Positions 1-11,455 of a stretch of DNA of 64,000 nt are shown here, piece after piece; the first letter of the stretch is position 1, and the number at the start of each line of letters is the position of its first letter. The translations under genes and the position numbers were made by a program. Under the pieces are notes generated by a model, which worked only from the letters and a program-made list of their open reading frames with translations, was not told the origin of the DNA and ran no database searches. This stretch comes from Eucalyptus grandis (Eukaryota; Streptophyta; Magnoliopsida; Myrtales; Myrtaceae): positions 3,401,398-3,465,397 of the forward strand of contig NC_052618.1 of NCBI RefSeq assembly GCF_016545825.1, given 5' to 3'.

Positions 1-402
1 GTTGGACCCTCGGGTCAATGATGCCCCAAGAGTCGGGATGCCCAAAGGTTTGAATGAGTTGATGCCCTTTTGATGCTTGGTTGTATTATGAATACTTACC
101 CAAAGGTTTTCCCCTGGAGCTTCGGGATGCCCAGTGGTATGCTTGTCGATACGTAATTCCGGATGGTAGGGGTAACCATGTATATGATCCCCAGTGATTC
201 CTCGTGATGCTAGGTGGGGTGCGAGATGCCCAAAGGTTCGAATGAGTCGATACCCTTTGGATGCCTAGTTGTATTTTGAATACATGCCCGGAGGCTTCCA
301 CCATGCTAGGGGTGGGTGCGGAGTCCCCAAAGGATGCAAACATTGGTCCTCCGGGGGATAAAACCATTTGAATGATTAAATCTAATGATTATATTAAGTG
401 TG
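1..402 (+). mobile_element. Diverged chromovirus LTR, left part (interrupted)
   Basis: This stretch has the same layout as the middle of the better preserved LTRs at 7930-8240 and 16460-16800: repeated blocks of the kind 'gtaattcc...gtgattcctcgtgatgctagg' and 'gatacatgcccggagg'. It is clearly more diverged than those copies. It continues at 4114 after an inserted solo LTR. Its own left end lies outside the window, so its length and target-site duplication cannot be seen. No coding sequence is supported. Confidence 0.6.
398..402. repeat. Target-site duplication, left copy (GTGTG)
   Basis: The five bases GTGTG directly precede the solo LTR and are repeated directly after it at 4109-4113. A 5-bp TSD fits Ty3/gypsy integrase. 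Confidence 0.8.
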
Positions 403-1279
403 TGTGACACCCCGAACCATTCGCAAGTTGTCACCAGCGCCAACGTTACACCTTATCACCTTTCTGCTTTGAAGAAGTGTCCTAATTTACAGACACATTT
501 TTTTTTTAAACAAAACGGTCTTAGCGCGACTCATTAGCGGAAGCAAATTAAAACATCACTGTCTCTCCCCCTACCAACCATGATACAAATACACACCACT
601 AATCACCATAATTTTATAAACAAGCCACGACACTTTATTTACATATATATTTTTAAGATGGGATTTCTTTTGGGTCGGTACATCAAAAAGGAAAAGCTAG
701 GACTCAGCCACGTCCAACCTAAAACCTAAAAAAGAAACCTCGACCCTCTACATTTCATGTGCAACAATTCCCCATCATCAGTGTCGGCTAACTATCCCCA
801 AAAAGAAACAGGCCCTACTCGTCGCGCACGGGTCTCACACCCAACCCGGTGCATCAGGCGGTGGCGGCGGCAACATCCCTCGCATCGCTCCATCTCGATG
901 AACATGTACAGATATGAACTCCTGAATAACAGGGCCCTCACCAGGCCTACGTCGTACATCACTAGACAGCGAACTCGAATGAAAGTCAGTGCAGGAACAG
1001 AGGGACAGTCTATCTCAGCACACTCGACCTCTACATCGGATGGTAGACCGTAAAATACACCACGCGTGACGGCAGGAAGCGGCATACTGCTAATCTAAAA
1101 TGTGGGTCCCCAAAGGGGTGAGTACAACCACTCGGTAGATAGGGAAATCCAATAACAACTTAATGCATCATGCACATCATACATGCATTACAGGCATTAC
1201 TTACCTTGAAGCCATGCGCATACTATCATGCATTATCGTATCAATTTATAACATATTCATGTGTATCATTATCGTATCA

Positions 1280-1750
1280 TACATGTCATCATCATCATGA
1301 CATCATCATCATGGCATCATTACATCATACATGTCATCATCATCATGACATCATCACATTACACATGTCATCATCATCATGGCATCATTACATCATACAT
1401 GTCGTCATCATCATGACATCATCACATTACACATGTCATCGTGCCATATCATATATCATCATCATTATCATCATCATGCATATCATCATGCATATCATAT
1501 CATGGGTGATCATCATTATTTCACATCACATATCATCATCATCATCATCATGCATATCATCATGCATATCATGTCATGGGTGATCATCATTATTTCACAT
1601 CACATATCATCATCATTATCATGCATATCATTATGCATATCATATCATGGGTGATCATCATTATTTCACATCACATATCATCATTATTTCACATCACATA
1701 TCATCATCATCATCATCATGCATGTCATCATGCATATCATGTCATGATTT
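1280..1750 (-). repeat. CAT/ATG microsatellite block of the solo LTR
   Basis: Runs of CATCATCAT alternate with 'gggtgatcatcat.atttcacatcacatatc' spacers. This is the reverse complement of the block in the two LTRs of the full element. Long reading frames of Ser, Ile and His across it are compositional artefacts. Confidence 0.85.
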
Positions 1751-3559
1751 AATTTCCACTTTTAGCTTTCAATTTGATCACCACATCACCCATTTCTCAA
1801 TTCATCAATTTCATCATCCCCTCGGGCAAAGACCTCCGAGGCTTCCGGCATTCAGCCTCCCACGCCGCCGGGCATCCGGCCCCCCACATTCCGGGCATCT
1901 TGCATCTCAACTAGCATCACGAGGCATTCCCTTCGGGCAGAAACCTCCGACAGGGCTTCCGGCATTTACACTCTAACTGGTCGGCCATCCCGCACCCCAA
2001 TTCTGGCATCGCGAGGCATTCCTTTCGGGCAAAGACCTTCGACAAGGCTTCCGGCCCCCCACATTCCGGGCATCCTGAATCTCCCAGGGAATCCGGCAAT
2101 GCATCTCTATACATTCCGGCCTCATCCTCAACCACAACCACTTCCTCACTTATCATTATCCACATTTACCATTATTTTGATCTCAATTTAACATGGCATA
2201 TGGCGTGACATCAAACAAGTCATACTTGGCACACATGCATCACAATTCAATGTCATACATACACCAATATCTCATTATACATGCAACAATGTATAATTAT
2301 TTATTAATAAATTCAATGGACTTTATGGCCAATAAGATAATCCATTTTATTTTATTTTATTATTTTTATTTATTTATTTATTTATAATAAATAAATATTA
2401 AATTCAATATCTATAAATTCCCAAAATTATAAAAATTCAAGAAATCATTAAACAAACCAATAGGATGACAATTTCATGCAAAATTCATGGCCAAATTGAA
2501 TTTCACACAATTTCACAATTTCCACAAAATAGCACAAATATTCGGATAAAACCAGATTGCACAGTTTTCGAAGAAATTCGATTAAAATATCCATATGGTC
2601 TCCAAAAATTACGAAATTTTACAGAGTGATAGCCAAGAAATTTTCGCACAACTTTCATGAAGAACTACAAGCCATATTTTTTTTTAGATTAATTTATACA
2701 ACCTCACAAAGCTTCTGGACCCAGTACCGCATCGTCCAGTGCACATATCATCGAAATATTGAGATTTCACCTACCTATTCTCTTTCGTTTTCTCTGAAAT
2801 TTGGATATGTTCTACATCAAGATATCCACTACAAGTTTCATGAAGAGATCTAAGTCAAATAACCGAGTATAGTCATCATCTATGTCCATGAAGTCTCAGG
2901 TATCTCAAAATACATCACCAGAATCATCTTCTTCAAGATCTATTCGATTTACTAGGCTATACTTGTTCATTTCACTTAAAATTTTATTATGTTGTAGTTT
3001 AAGATGTCTCCTACAACTTTCACGAAGAAACCGAAGTGAGATTCTCAACAAAAACTAACATGCAACCACGAATTCAGCAAGAGGTCAGTAAAAACTCTCC
3101 AGATCTGAGGTTTCTGTAGAACAAGACTTTTACCCCACAAATCTCCATCATTTTTCACGAAATTTCTGTATGTTGTAGTTCAAGATGTTATCTACAACTC
3201 GCATGAAGAAATTGAAGCCAAAATCGGACTCTAAACACACATGCAAGCTCAAACAAGTTTCTGACTCACACGGTCCGAACACAAACAGCCACACCATCCC
3301 ACACAACTCATCCATGCTTCGGTTTTTCTCATCTAACACCCAAAAATTCAACATGCAAACAACACACAAGCATGCAAGAGAAGCTAGAGGACTCCCACTT
3401 GCCTCTAGAACGGACGGTCGACATCGTAGGGCGGCGAACACGGCGGACGAACGGCGACAACCCCTCAGCTCCGCCTCCTTCCTCTCTCGGCCTCTCCTCT
3501 CTCTCTCTCGCACACCTCTCTCTCTCTCTCTCTCTCTCCTTGGGTGAGCAAAATGGCCG

Positions 3560-3600
3560 GCCACCCTCTCTCTCTTCCTTTCTTATACCCCCAAATCCTC
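3560..3600 (-). promoter_or_regulatory. Possible U3 promoter of the solo LTR (weak TATA)
   Basis: On the minus strand a TATAAGAA sequence sits about 520 bases from the LTR start, directly before a GA-rich leader. The full element has TATAAAAG at the same place (6305-6312). The solo copy is a weaker match. Confidence 0.35.
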
Positions 3601-4108
3601 ATGATTAACAATCATTACTTGCCTACAAACCAACCAATGCATGGCTTTCCCCCTTGCCACTTGTCGATTGAATTTTTGAATTTGGGCTTGGGCTTTTGGG
3701 CTTGGGCCATCCGGCCACTTCTTGGGCCTCCTCTTGGGCTGGTCGACAGCCCACTTGTGGGCTTCAATGGGCCGGCCAACTTGGCCCATTAAAGTTCCAC
3801 TCTTGGGCTTAAGGCCCAATCAATTTTGACCCTCTTTTTCCTTTTTTTTGAATTCTTCTATAAATATTTTTAAATTTCAATTTTCATCTTGGCCAAAGTC
3901 TTAGGGCATTTTATTTATTGAAATTTAATTTATAAGGTACATGGCCAAGCATAAATTATTAATCTATCAAATTTAAATTTTCACAATCATATGCACAAAT
4001 CATCTAATTAAAGGCTAATGGCTAAGGTATAAACCTTAGGAAATTTTATCACCTAATTAGGAACTTTAACACACCTTATGGCTTGGCTTTGAATTTTGGG
4101 ATGCCACA

Positions 4109-4113
4109 GTGTG
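4109..4113. repeat. Target-site duplication, right copy (GTGTG)
   Basis: This matches 398-402 exactly and directly abuts the solo LTR end (ATGCCACA). Confidence 0.8.
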
Positions 4114-4858
4114 AGTGTGGTCTGGTTATGGGACTAAATTGTATGGCATGGAATGGGATGTGTCATTATAATTTGGCCCTATGATCGGGACTTGTGTGAC
4201 TAGACACGATGCATCTTATTGGTTGGAAATGCACTGGTCATTGCATTGAAGAGTTATATGGTTTGGATGCATACTCATTCATGGATTGCCTATTTTGTCT
4301 ACCATACTTGAATCTGGATATGAATAGTAATGCTTGATATAGCTTGATGAATCTTTTATTGCTAAGTGGTTGTACTCACACCGTTTGGGGACTAACATTT
4401 AAGACTAGACAAGATATCTCTGCCGCCACCGCCACCAGCAAATGGACCGAGTGGTTGGATATGGCCGCGCGGAGGAGGATAGCAATGGAAGGAACTTTTG
4501 GATGCCGACATTGATCGATGGACTTTAAGTATATGACTGTTGGAAGAGATGTCAGTCATCTTTTGAAATATAGCCGAGTATAGAAAACCTTGGCATTTTG
4601 ATGTACCGACGAATGATGTCCATCTAGTTATATAAATAAAAGTGTTTGGCTTTAACTTATATAAAATGTTTACTTGGTGTGCACTATTTCTGAATATAGG
4701 GAAGGGAGTTGTTGGATACGCTTCTGCCATATAAATTGCATAGGGACCGACCTAAAAGATATAAACCCCCAGGATTGATGGACCTTCAGGTCATGAAGGC
4801 GAAAGGAAAGTGAACAGTGGCGACCCCAATGGATCGGGGGCCGTCAAGGGGTGCCACA
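4114..4858 (+). mobile_element. Diverged chromovirus LTR, right part
   Basis: This is the continuation of the LTR begun at 1-402. It contains 'gtggttgtactcac.ccgtttggggactaacattt' (about 4368-4400), followed by a proline-codon-like 'gccgccaccgccacc' and a typical end GGGGTGCCACA at 4858. The same landmarks occur at 8830-9110 in the intact LTR. Polyol-transporter repeat sequence starts immediately to the right, so this older LTR also inserted into that array. The sequence is too diverged to align base by base by eye. Confidence 0.55.
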
Positions 4859-5800
4859 TCTTCTTTTTGTTAATATTAAAAAATAAAAGAAAAAAAACTA
4901 ATAATAAAAACTGGTGTAGTTATTGGATACGCTTGCAATTACATCTTCTCAAAGATTGAACGGTTGGCATGTCATGTTTTGGGAGGGAGTAACGTCATTG
5001 ATGTTGCTGGCCATTTGTGTTAGGTACCATGCCAGAATCACTGCGCTGGCTCATATACATGCCTCAAATATTGGGGAAGGCCAGAGTTATAAACACTAAT
5101 GAGAAGATCATTTCGATTGTTCTAATTGACCTTCTGAGGACTGTATGTTTCCTTGTTGCCGCTTTGCTGCTTGACCGGCACGGTCGACGACAACTAATTT
5201 TGATTAGTATTTGTGGGATGGTAAAATCCCTTATTAGTTTGGATGTGGCTTTGGAGAGGGGTTTTTTTTTTTTCAAAAATGAGGTATAAGAATTAATAAA
5301 AATGAGAAAAGGCTAGGTGGTAAGTCGATTAGGATTGAATAGATTGAGCAGAGAAAAGCAGTTGTGGGCTTTAAAACCCGTACCGGTAGGGTCTGCGTCT
5401 GCTTAGATGGACTTGACACTTTGACTCGATTCGATTTTCTTTTTGCTAATGTTAAAAAATTACAAGAAAAAAAGTCATAATAAAAACTAGTGTAGTTATT
5501 TGATATGCTTGCAATCACATCTCCTCGAACATTGAACGGTTGGTGTGTCATGCTTTGGGAGGGAGTAACATCATAGATGTTGCTGGCCATTTGTATTAGG
5601 TGCCATGCCAGAGTCACCGAGCTAGCTGATATACACGCCGCAAATATTGGTGAAGGCTAGGGTCATAATTATTAATGAGAATGTCATTTGGATTGTACTA
5701 ATTGACCTTCTGAAGATTGTATGTGTCGTTGTTGCTGCTTTGCTGCTTGACCGGCATGGTCGACGACAATTGCTTTTGATCAGTATTTGTGGGATAGTAG
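4859..5800 (+). pseudogene. Tandem units of a polyol (MFS sugar) transporter gene fragment, left part of array
   Basis: Two units, recognised by 'gtgtagttattggata' at about 4914 and 5490 (spacing 576), carry pieces of a plant polyol/monosaccharide transporter. Short frames read GYACNYIFSKI (membrane segment), then MPESLRWLIY (the conserved MPESPRWL motif before the central loop), then LLLDRHGRRQLILIS (family motif L-x-D-R-x-G-R-R). Between the MPESPRWL and DRxGRR parts the family normally has about 100 more residues, so the amplified fragment is internally deleted. Frames are broken by single-base shifts and stops. The array continues at 18197 after the retrotransposon. The function of the parent gene (H+/polyol symport at the membrane) is family knowledge; these units cannot encode it. 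Confidence 0.6.
5796..5800. repeat. Target-site duplication of full-length element, left copy (AGTAG)
   Basis: AGTAG precedes the 5' LTR and is repeated at 18197-18201. Removing the element rejoins 'gggatagtag' to 'tctccactattagtttgg', which matches the uninterrupted array units (for example around 18778). Confidence 0.88.
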
Positions 5801-6304
5801 TGTGGCATCCCAGAAATTCAAAGCCGAGCTATAAGGTGTGTTAAAGTCTTTAATTAGGTGGTAGAATTTTCATGGCTTATGTTTTGGCCGTTAGTCTTTT
5901 AATTTGATGATTTGTGCTTGTGATTGTGGAAATTTAAATCTATGCTTGGCCATATGAATTAAATTTCAATAATTAAAATATCCCAAGACTTTGGCCAAGA
6001 TTGAAATTGAAATTTAGAAATCTTTATAGAAGGAATTTCAAAAAAAAAAAAAAAAGAGAAGGAAAAAGGGGTTGAAATTCGAAATGGGCCTTGGGCCCAT
6101 TAGCCTAAAGCTTGGTGGGCCAAGCTTGTCGGCCCATTAGAGCCCAAGAAGGAGAGAATTCGACCAGCCCAAGGGAGTGGCCGGATGGGCCTAAGCCCAT
6201 GCCCATTCAAATTCAAAAATAAAAATTACATGTGGCACAAAGGAGAGCATGCATTGGTTGGACAATAGGTGAATCAATCATTACTAATCATGGGCTTTAG
6301 GGGA

Positions 6305-6312
6305 TATAAAAG
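6305..6312 (+). promoter_or_regulatory. LTR TATA box (TATAAAAG)
   Basis: TATAAAAG lies about 505 bases into the LTR, directly upstream of a long GA-rich leader. The equivalent in the 3' LTR is at 14852. This would place transcription start near 6335, leaving more than 3 kb of R-U5 as untranslated leader, which is unusually long. Confidence 0.6.
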
Positions 6313-6711
6313 AGAGAGAAGAGGAGTGGCCGGTTCTTCTTGATCATTTGGCCGAGAAAGGGTGAGAGAGAGAGAGGGTGTTCGAGAGAAAGGGAGGAGA
6401 GACCGAGAGGAAGAGAGAGGAGGCAGAGCCGAGAGGGAGGTGCCGCCGTGTGCTCGCCGTTCGCCGCCTTGTCCGACCACCGTACGCCGTCGTTCATCGC
6501 CGTTTGCTCATCTTAGAGGCAAGTGGAGTCCGTAACTTCTCTTGCATGTTTGTTGTGTGTTTGCATGTTAGATTTTAGGTATGATTCGTGCGAAAGACCG
6601 AGGTAAGAGTTGGTTATTTGTAAACCGTGTGACTGTTCTTGTTCGGTTTGTGGAAGTCAGTAGCTTGCTCGAGCTTGCATGTGTGTTTGGAGTTCGATTT
6701 TGGCTTCGGTG

Positions 6712-7340
6712 TCGTCATGAAAGTTGAAGCTAACATCTTGTAGTATGACATAATGAAATTTCGTAGAAAACGATGGAGATTTGAGGGGTCAAAAGTTCTA
6801 TCATACGGAAACCCTAGATCTGCGAAATCTTCACTGACCTCTTGTTGATTTCTTGACAGCATGTTGATTTCTGTTGAAGATTTGACTTCATTGTCTTCAT
6901 AAAAGTTGTAGGTAACACATTGAAATACAACATACTCAAATTTGAAGAGAAATTAACGAGCATAGCCTAGTGAATCGGCTAGATCTTGGAGATGATTGAT
7001 TCTGGTGGTGTGTTCCGAGACACCCGAGACTTGATGGAGTTAAATGGTGACCATAATTTGGTTATTTGACCTAGATCTCTTCATGAAACTTGTAAAGGAT
7101 ACCTTGATACATAACATACTAAAAGTTCAGAGGAAACGAAAGAGAATAGATGGGTGAAATCTAAAAATTTCGGAGAAGTGCATTCTGGACGATGCGGTAG
7201 TGGTTCCAGAGGTTTCGTGGGGTTGTATAAATTAATATAAAAAGAATTTGGCTTAGAGTTCTGCACGAAAAGTCCACGAAAATGTGTTGGTTAGCACCCT
7301 GTAAATTTTCGTAATTTTGGAGGCCATATGGAGTATTTTA
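6712..7340 (+). repeat. Degenerate ~180-bp tandem repeat inside the LTR
   Basis: Four weakly similar units begin near 6712, 6893, 7078 and 7259. Each has the pattern 'ttcatgaaa.ttgta' followed by 'tacaacata.t.aaattt', then 'gaaac.a.ggag'. The same block recurs in the 3' LTR (15250-15870), in the solo LTR on the other strand (2560-3250) and, diverged, inside the hAT-like element near 51360-52140. Confidence 0.6.
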
Positions 7341-8327
7341 ATCAATTTATTTGGAAACTGTGCAATTCTGGTCATTATCCGAATATCATGTGCTAATTTG
7401 TGGAAATTGTGAAGTTACGAAATTCAATTTGGCCATGAATTTTGTATGAAATTGTGATCCTATTGTTTTTTTAGTGATTGTTTGAATACTATGATTTTGG
7501 GAAAATCATAGATATTAAATTTAATAATTATTTATGAAAATAAATAAATATAATAATAATAAATAAAATAATAATAAAATAATAATAAAATAAAATGGAT
7601 TTTTATTTGACCATGGATTCAATTCCATTTGTGTGGCATATGTGTGATGAGGTCTTTGCACATGAATTGGATTGAGATATATATGTGATAAAGTCTTGGT
7701 ATGCGTATGACATGGTCCTTGTACATGTATTGAATTGAGTTGTGTATGGGATAAAGTTTTGGCATGTGTATGACATATGAATTGAGATGCAAGTGTGAAT
7801 TTCATGTCAAGTGTGATTTGTTTGATACCATGCCAAGTGCCATGTAAAATTGAGATAAAGAAATGGTATATGTGGATGATGGTAAATGAGTAAGAGGTTG
7901 TGGTGAATGATGATGTACAGGTGGCATGGTGGCGTAATTCAGTGATTCCTGGGAGATTCAGGATGCCCGGAATGTGGGGGGCCGGAAGTCCGGTTGTATC
8001 TTGGATACATGCCCGGAGGTTCCTCGCGACACCAGGATTTGGGTGCGGGATGCCTAGCTAGAAGGGTAAAGGCCGGAAGCCTGTCGAGGTTTCGCCGAAG
8101 GGAATGCCTCGTGATGCTAGTTGAGATGCGAGATGCCCGGAATGTGGGGGCCGGAAGCCGGTGGCCATGGGATGGCTGAGTTTGTCGGGAGCCTGTCGGA
8201 GGTTTTCGCCCGAAGGGTTGATGATGGAGCCTGATCGGAGGAAAAGGGTTGATGATGAGATTGATGATTTGAGAAATGGGTGATGTGGTGATCAAAATTG
8301 AAAGATAAAAATGATAATTAACTCATG

Positions 8328-8745
8328 CAAGATGATGATGATGATGATATGTGATGTGATATGATGATCACCCATGACATGATATGCATGATGATGATGA
8401 TGATGTGATGTGATATGATGATCACCCATGATATGATATGCATGATGATAATGATGATGATAATGATGATGATGAGATGTGATGTGATATGATGATCACC
8501 CATGATATTATATGCATGATGATATGCATGATGATAATGATGATGATGGCATGTGATGTGATATGATGATCACCTATGATAATATATGCATGATGATGCA
8601 TGATGATGATGGCATGTGATGTGATATGATGATCACCTACGATAATATATGCATGATGAACTGCATGATGATGATAATGATATATGATATGCCATGATGA
8701 TGATGATTATATGTGATGTGATATGATGATGCATGATAGTGTGTG
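8328..8745 (+). repeat. ATG microsatellite/minisatellite block of the 5' LTR
   Basis: (ATG)n/(GAT)n tracts are punctuated by a recurrent 'gtgatgtgatatgatgatcacc' spacer about every 55-75 bases. The block in the 3' LTR (16855-17370) has a different number and arrangement of units, so it has changed since insertion or is poorly resolved in assembly. Confidence 0.85.
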
Positions 8746-8877
8746 CCTGGCTGCGAGGTAAGTGATGCCTGCAATGCATGTGTAATTTGCATGATGCATT
8801 GAGTTGTTATTGGATTTCCCTATCTGCTGAGTGGTTGTACTCACCCCTTTTGGGGATAACATTTCAGATTAGCCAAT

Positions 8878-9129
8878 ATGCCGCTTCCTGCCGTCTCGCA
8901 TGGTGTATTCTATGGTCTACCGTCTGATGTAGAGGTTGAGTGTACGGAGATAGATTGTCCCTCTGTTCCCGGATTGACTTTTATCCGAGTGCGATGTTTA
9001 GTGATGTATGATATCGGCCTGGCTGGGGGTCTTGTCATACAAGAGTTCATTTCTGTGCACGTTCGTCGAGATGGAGCTATGCGAGGGATGCTGCCGCCGC
9101 CACCGCCTGATGCACCGGGTTGGGTGTGA
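8878..9129 (+). other. Short conserved ORF in U5 (83 codons), possibly non-coding
   Basis: An ATG frame beginning MPLPAVSHGVFYG and ending PPPPPDAPGWV lies near the end of the LTR. The same start and first ~50 codons are readable in the solo LTR (minus strand, 1085 downward), and the same end in the 3' LTR (17489-17731), but indels shift the frame within both. I do not recognise the product. It may be only a conserved leader sequence. Confidence 0.3.
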
Positions 9130-9581
9130 GACCTGCGCGCAACGAGTAGGAGCTGGATCTCTTTTTGATGTAGATAGTCGACACTTTCGATGGGTGGTTT
9201 TTGTGCTCGTATGATGTTTGAGGGTCGAGGTTTCTTTTTGAGGTTTTAGGCTGGACATGGCTGAGTCCTAGCTTTTCCTTGTTATGTACCGACCCGAGAG
9301 TAGTCCCATCTTGAAAATATATGTAAATAATGTGTCGGTGGCTGTTTATAAAATCGATGTTTAGTGGTGTGTATTTGTATCATGGATTGGTAGGGGATAG
9401 ATGGTGATGTTTAATTTGCTTCCGCTATGAGTCGCGTTGGGACCGATCGTTTTAAAAAAAAAGAAAAAGAAAATGTGTCTGCAAATCAGGACGTTTGTTA
9501 GAAAGAAAGAAAGGTAATAAAGTGTAACATCAGAGCTTGTGGTGATCGCCAAAGGGTTCGGGGTGCTACAACGCTCCTTTT

Positions 9582-9593
9582 TGGTATCAGAGC
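9582..9593 (+). other. Primer-binding site for initiator tRNA-Met
   Basis: TGGTATCAGAGC lies 11 bases after the 5' LTR end and is complementary to the 3' end of plant initiator tRNA-Met, the usual primer of Ty3/gypsy elements. The rest of 9594-9917 is untranslated leader with no gene seen. Confidence 0.9.
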
Positions 9594-9917
9594 GAATGGC
9601 TATAGGTGGAGTGATAAGGAGCCTTATTTGGGAATTGAGGAACATGATGACAATGCACACCATAGGAACTAAAATGAAATAATTGAATAACGGGTGATGG
9701 ATATTCACTCGTAGATCCCTAGTAGTTTATTTTGAGTTGCCTTTAGGTACCAGTAACATGTATATGTTACTTATGTGATAGTAGTAATTGCTTTGAGTGG
9801 AGGCAGTGAGTCTCGGATTATTCCGAGGCAATGCTTGGAAATTGCAGGAAAGTCATGGTGCGAGCGGAAGTGCTCATCCATCGAGGGCTGAAGCCTCTCT
9901 GCAAGGGCTGAACCCGA

Positions 9918-10854
9918 ATGGAAGATATCTTGCGAGGCATTAGCCAATATTGGAAATCTGATGGAGAGGCGGCGCGGCAACAGCTGGAAGCGAACGCCGT
10001 ACTCAAGGACTAGTGGAGCAGTTTTGAAGCTGAAGCCACTTAAGTTTAATGGAGTGGGAAGTCCTGAGGAGGCAGAGCATTGGATTGATGGGATGGAAAG
10101 AATTTTCCGGCTGTTGGACTGCACCGATGTTGAGAAAATAGTCTTAGCAGAATATCAATTGGAGGGGAATGCGAAGTTTTGGTGGAGAGCTTCGAAGGAC
10201 ATAATCTTTCCACCAGTACCGATGTTATTGGGAGGAGTTTGTTAGGGCTTTTAATAGGAAGCATTTCTCGATTGTGCTAAGGATAGGAAGATTACTGAAT
10301 TTGTTCAGCTAGAACAAAAGGGATTATTTGTAGATCGGTATGAGGCTAGATTTTCTGAATTGTCTAGATATGCTCCTAGATTGATTGAGGATCAGGAGGA
10401 GAAGGCTAAGAGATTCCTGAAAGGGCTGAGGACTGACATTAGGAAGCAACTGGTGCCTTTGAACATAAGAGATTATAATGAGATTTACGAAATGGCGCAG
10501 TTAGTGGAGCAGGAGCTGATGAGAGAGCGGTTGGAGTTTAAGAAACCATTGAATTTTAGTGATGTGAAAAAGGGGAAGAGACCTTATTCTGGTCAAGGTC
10601 AAACCTGGAATGTGAAGAAGAAGAGTAACTTTGGAAATTTTGGAGGAGCAAGGAGTGGTCTGAATATAGGGAAAGCACCCTATCAGCCTGGTATTTGCCA
10701 GAGGTGTAATGGGAGACATGGCCCAGGACCTTGTACGGGACAACAGAGATGTTTTGGTTGTGGACAAGTAGGTCATCTTAGGAGGAATTGCCCACAAGAG
10801 AGGTCGCAAGTGAGTGTTGGCTCAGTGCGACAGGGATATCGAGTGCTTTGTTAG
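9918..10854 (+). pseudogene. gag: gag polyprotein region with CCHC zinc knuckle (broken)
   Basis: Gag forms the cytoplasmic virus-like particle and binds the element RNA. The chosen start is the ATG at 9918 (MEDILRGISQYW), which runs into a stop near 10010. The next frame carries LKPLKFNGVGSPEEAEHWI and FWWRASKD, typical of plant gypsy gag. A frameshift near 10225 leads to EEKAKRFLKGLRTDI and the nucleocapsid knuckle CFGCGQVGHLRRNC (C-x2-C-x4-H-x4-C) at about 10750-10790. At least three frames are needed to read it through. It precedes the protease directly, as in a gag-pol element. Confidence 0.85.
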
Positions 10855-11300
10855 GTCGAATCCGCAAGGAAATCCTCAAAGACCGCCTGCACAAGGAAGG
10901 GTGTATGCGATTACCCAGGAGGAAGCGGAAGCTTCCAAGAATGTTATCTTAGGTATGATTCTTATTAATGGTGAAAAGGCATATGCATTGTTTGACATGG
11001 GTGCAACGCATTCGTTTGTGTCTGAAAGATATAGATGTTTGAATAAGATAGAAGTTATGCCTCTTGAGACGCCTCTTTGTGTTTCCACGCCTTTAAAGGA
11101 TATGGTATTGTCTACGTTGGTGTGTGGAATTGTAAGATATCCATGGGAGGAAAGGACATGGAAATAGACTTGGTTGTAATGGCTATGTATGATTTTGATG
11201 TTATTATAGGAATGGACTGGCTTCGTAAGTATCGGGCTAGAATGGATTGTTATAGAAGAGTGATTCAATTCGTTTTACCCGATCGGTCTAGTTGTGAATT
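10855..11300 (+). pseudogene. Retroviral-type aspartic protease region (broken, altered active site)
   Basis: This domain would cut the gag-pol polyprotein. The readable frame (ORF 10814-11167, then another frame from about 11150) holds [26 protein letters not shown], cited here as the D-x-G-A-T-H-S-F active-site loop near 10998-11020. The normal motif in this family is D-S/T-G-A-T-H; here the middle residue is Met, so catalysis is doubtful. Downstream VMAMYDFDVIIGMDWLRKY, the conserved second half with G-M-D-W-L, is in a shifted frame. Confidence 0.8.
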
Positions 11301-11455
11301 TTAGGAGGTCGAGACCCAATTGCTGTGGCGCTTATTTGTGGTAGAAGCTTGTAAGTTACTTGACGAAGGATGTCAAGGGTACCTAGCCATAGTTAGAGAT
11401 TATGCAAGGAAGGAGCCTAATCTCGAGGAAGTTCGTGTAGTTAACGAATTTCAAG

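Larger units (their letters stand above)
403..4108 (-). mobile_element. Solo LTR of the large-LTR chromovirus family, reverse orientation
   Basis: Read on the minus strand this is a complete 3.7-kb LTR. It begins TGTGGCATCCC (at 4108), ends GGGGTGTCACA (at 403), and is colinear with the LTRs at 5801-9570 and 14350-18196. It has the U3 with GGGCC/TTGGGC-rich sequence, the CT/GA-rich leader near 3480-3560, the degenerate ~180-bp repeats, the ATG/CAT microsatellite block (1280-1750) and the conserved U5 end. No internal region or second LTR is attached and it has a 5-bp TSD, so it most likely arose by LTR-LTR recombination. It lies inside an older related LTR. Confidence 0.88.
5801..9570 (+). 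repeat. 5' LTR (3.77 kb)
   Basis: It starts TGTGGCATCCC and ends GGGGTGCTACA. In order it holds a short U3 (about 500 bases), a TATA box at 6305, a GA-rich leader (6310-6430), a ~180-bp degenerate repeat block (6712-7340), an AT-rich section with (TAA) runs near 7540-7600, a GC-richer block (7930-8240), an ATG microsatellite (8328-8745) and a conserved U5 end (8830-9570). It lacks about 21 bases near the U5 end that the 3' LTR has. Confidence 0.92.

Noticed and set aside
1170..1976. Open frames rich in His, Ile and Ser
   Set aside because: These are translations of the CAT/ATG microsatellite of the LTR. The same applies to 8318-8503 and 16904-17244.
8328..8745. Regularly spaced repeats resembling a CRISPR array
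   Set aside because: The 'spacers' are themselves ATG microsatellite and the unit is part of a plant LTR; there are no cas genes and the context is a eukaryotic genome.
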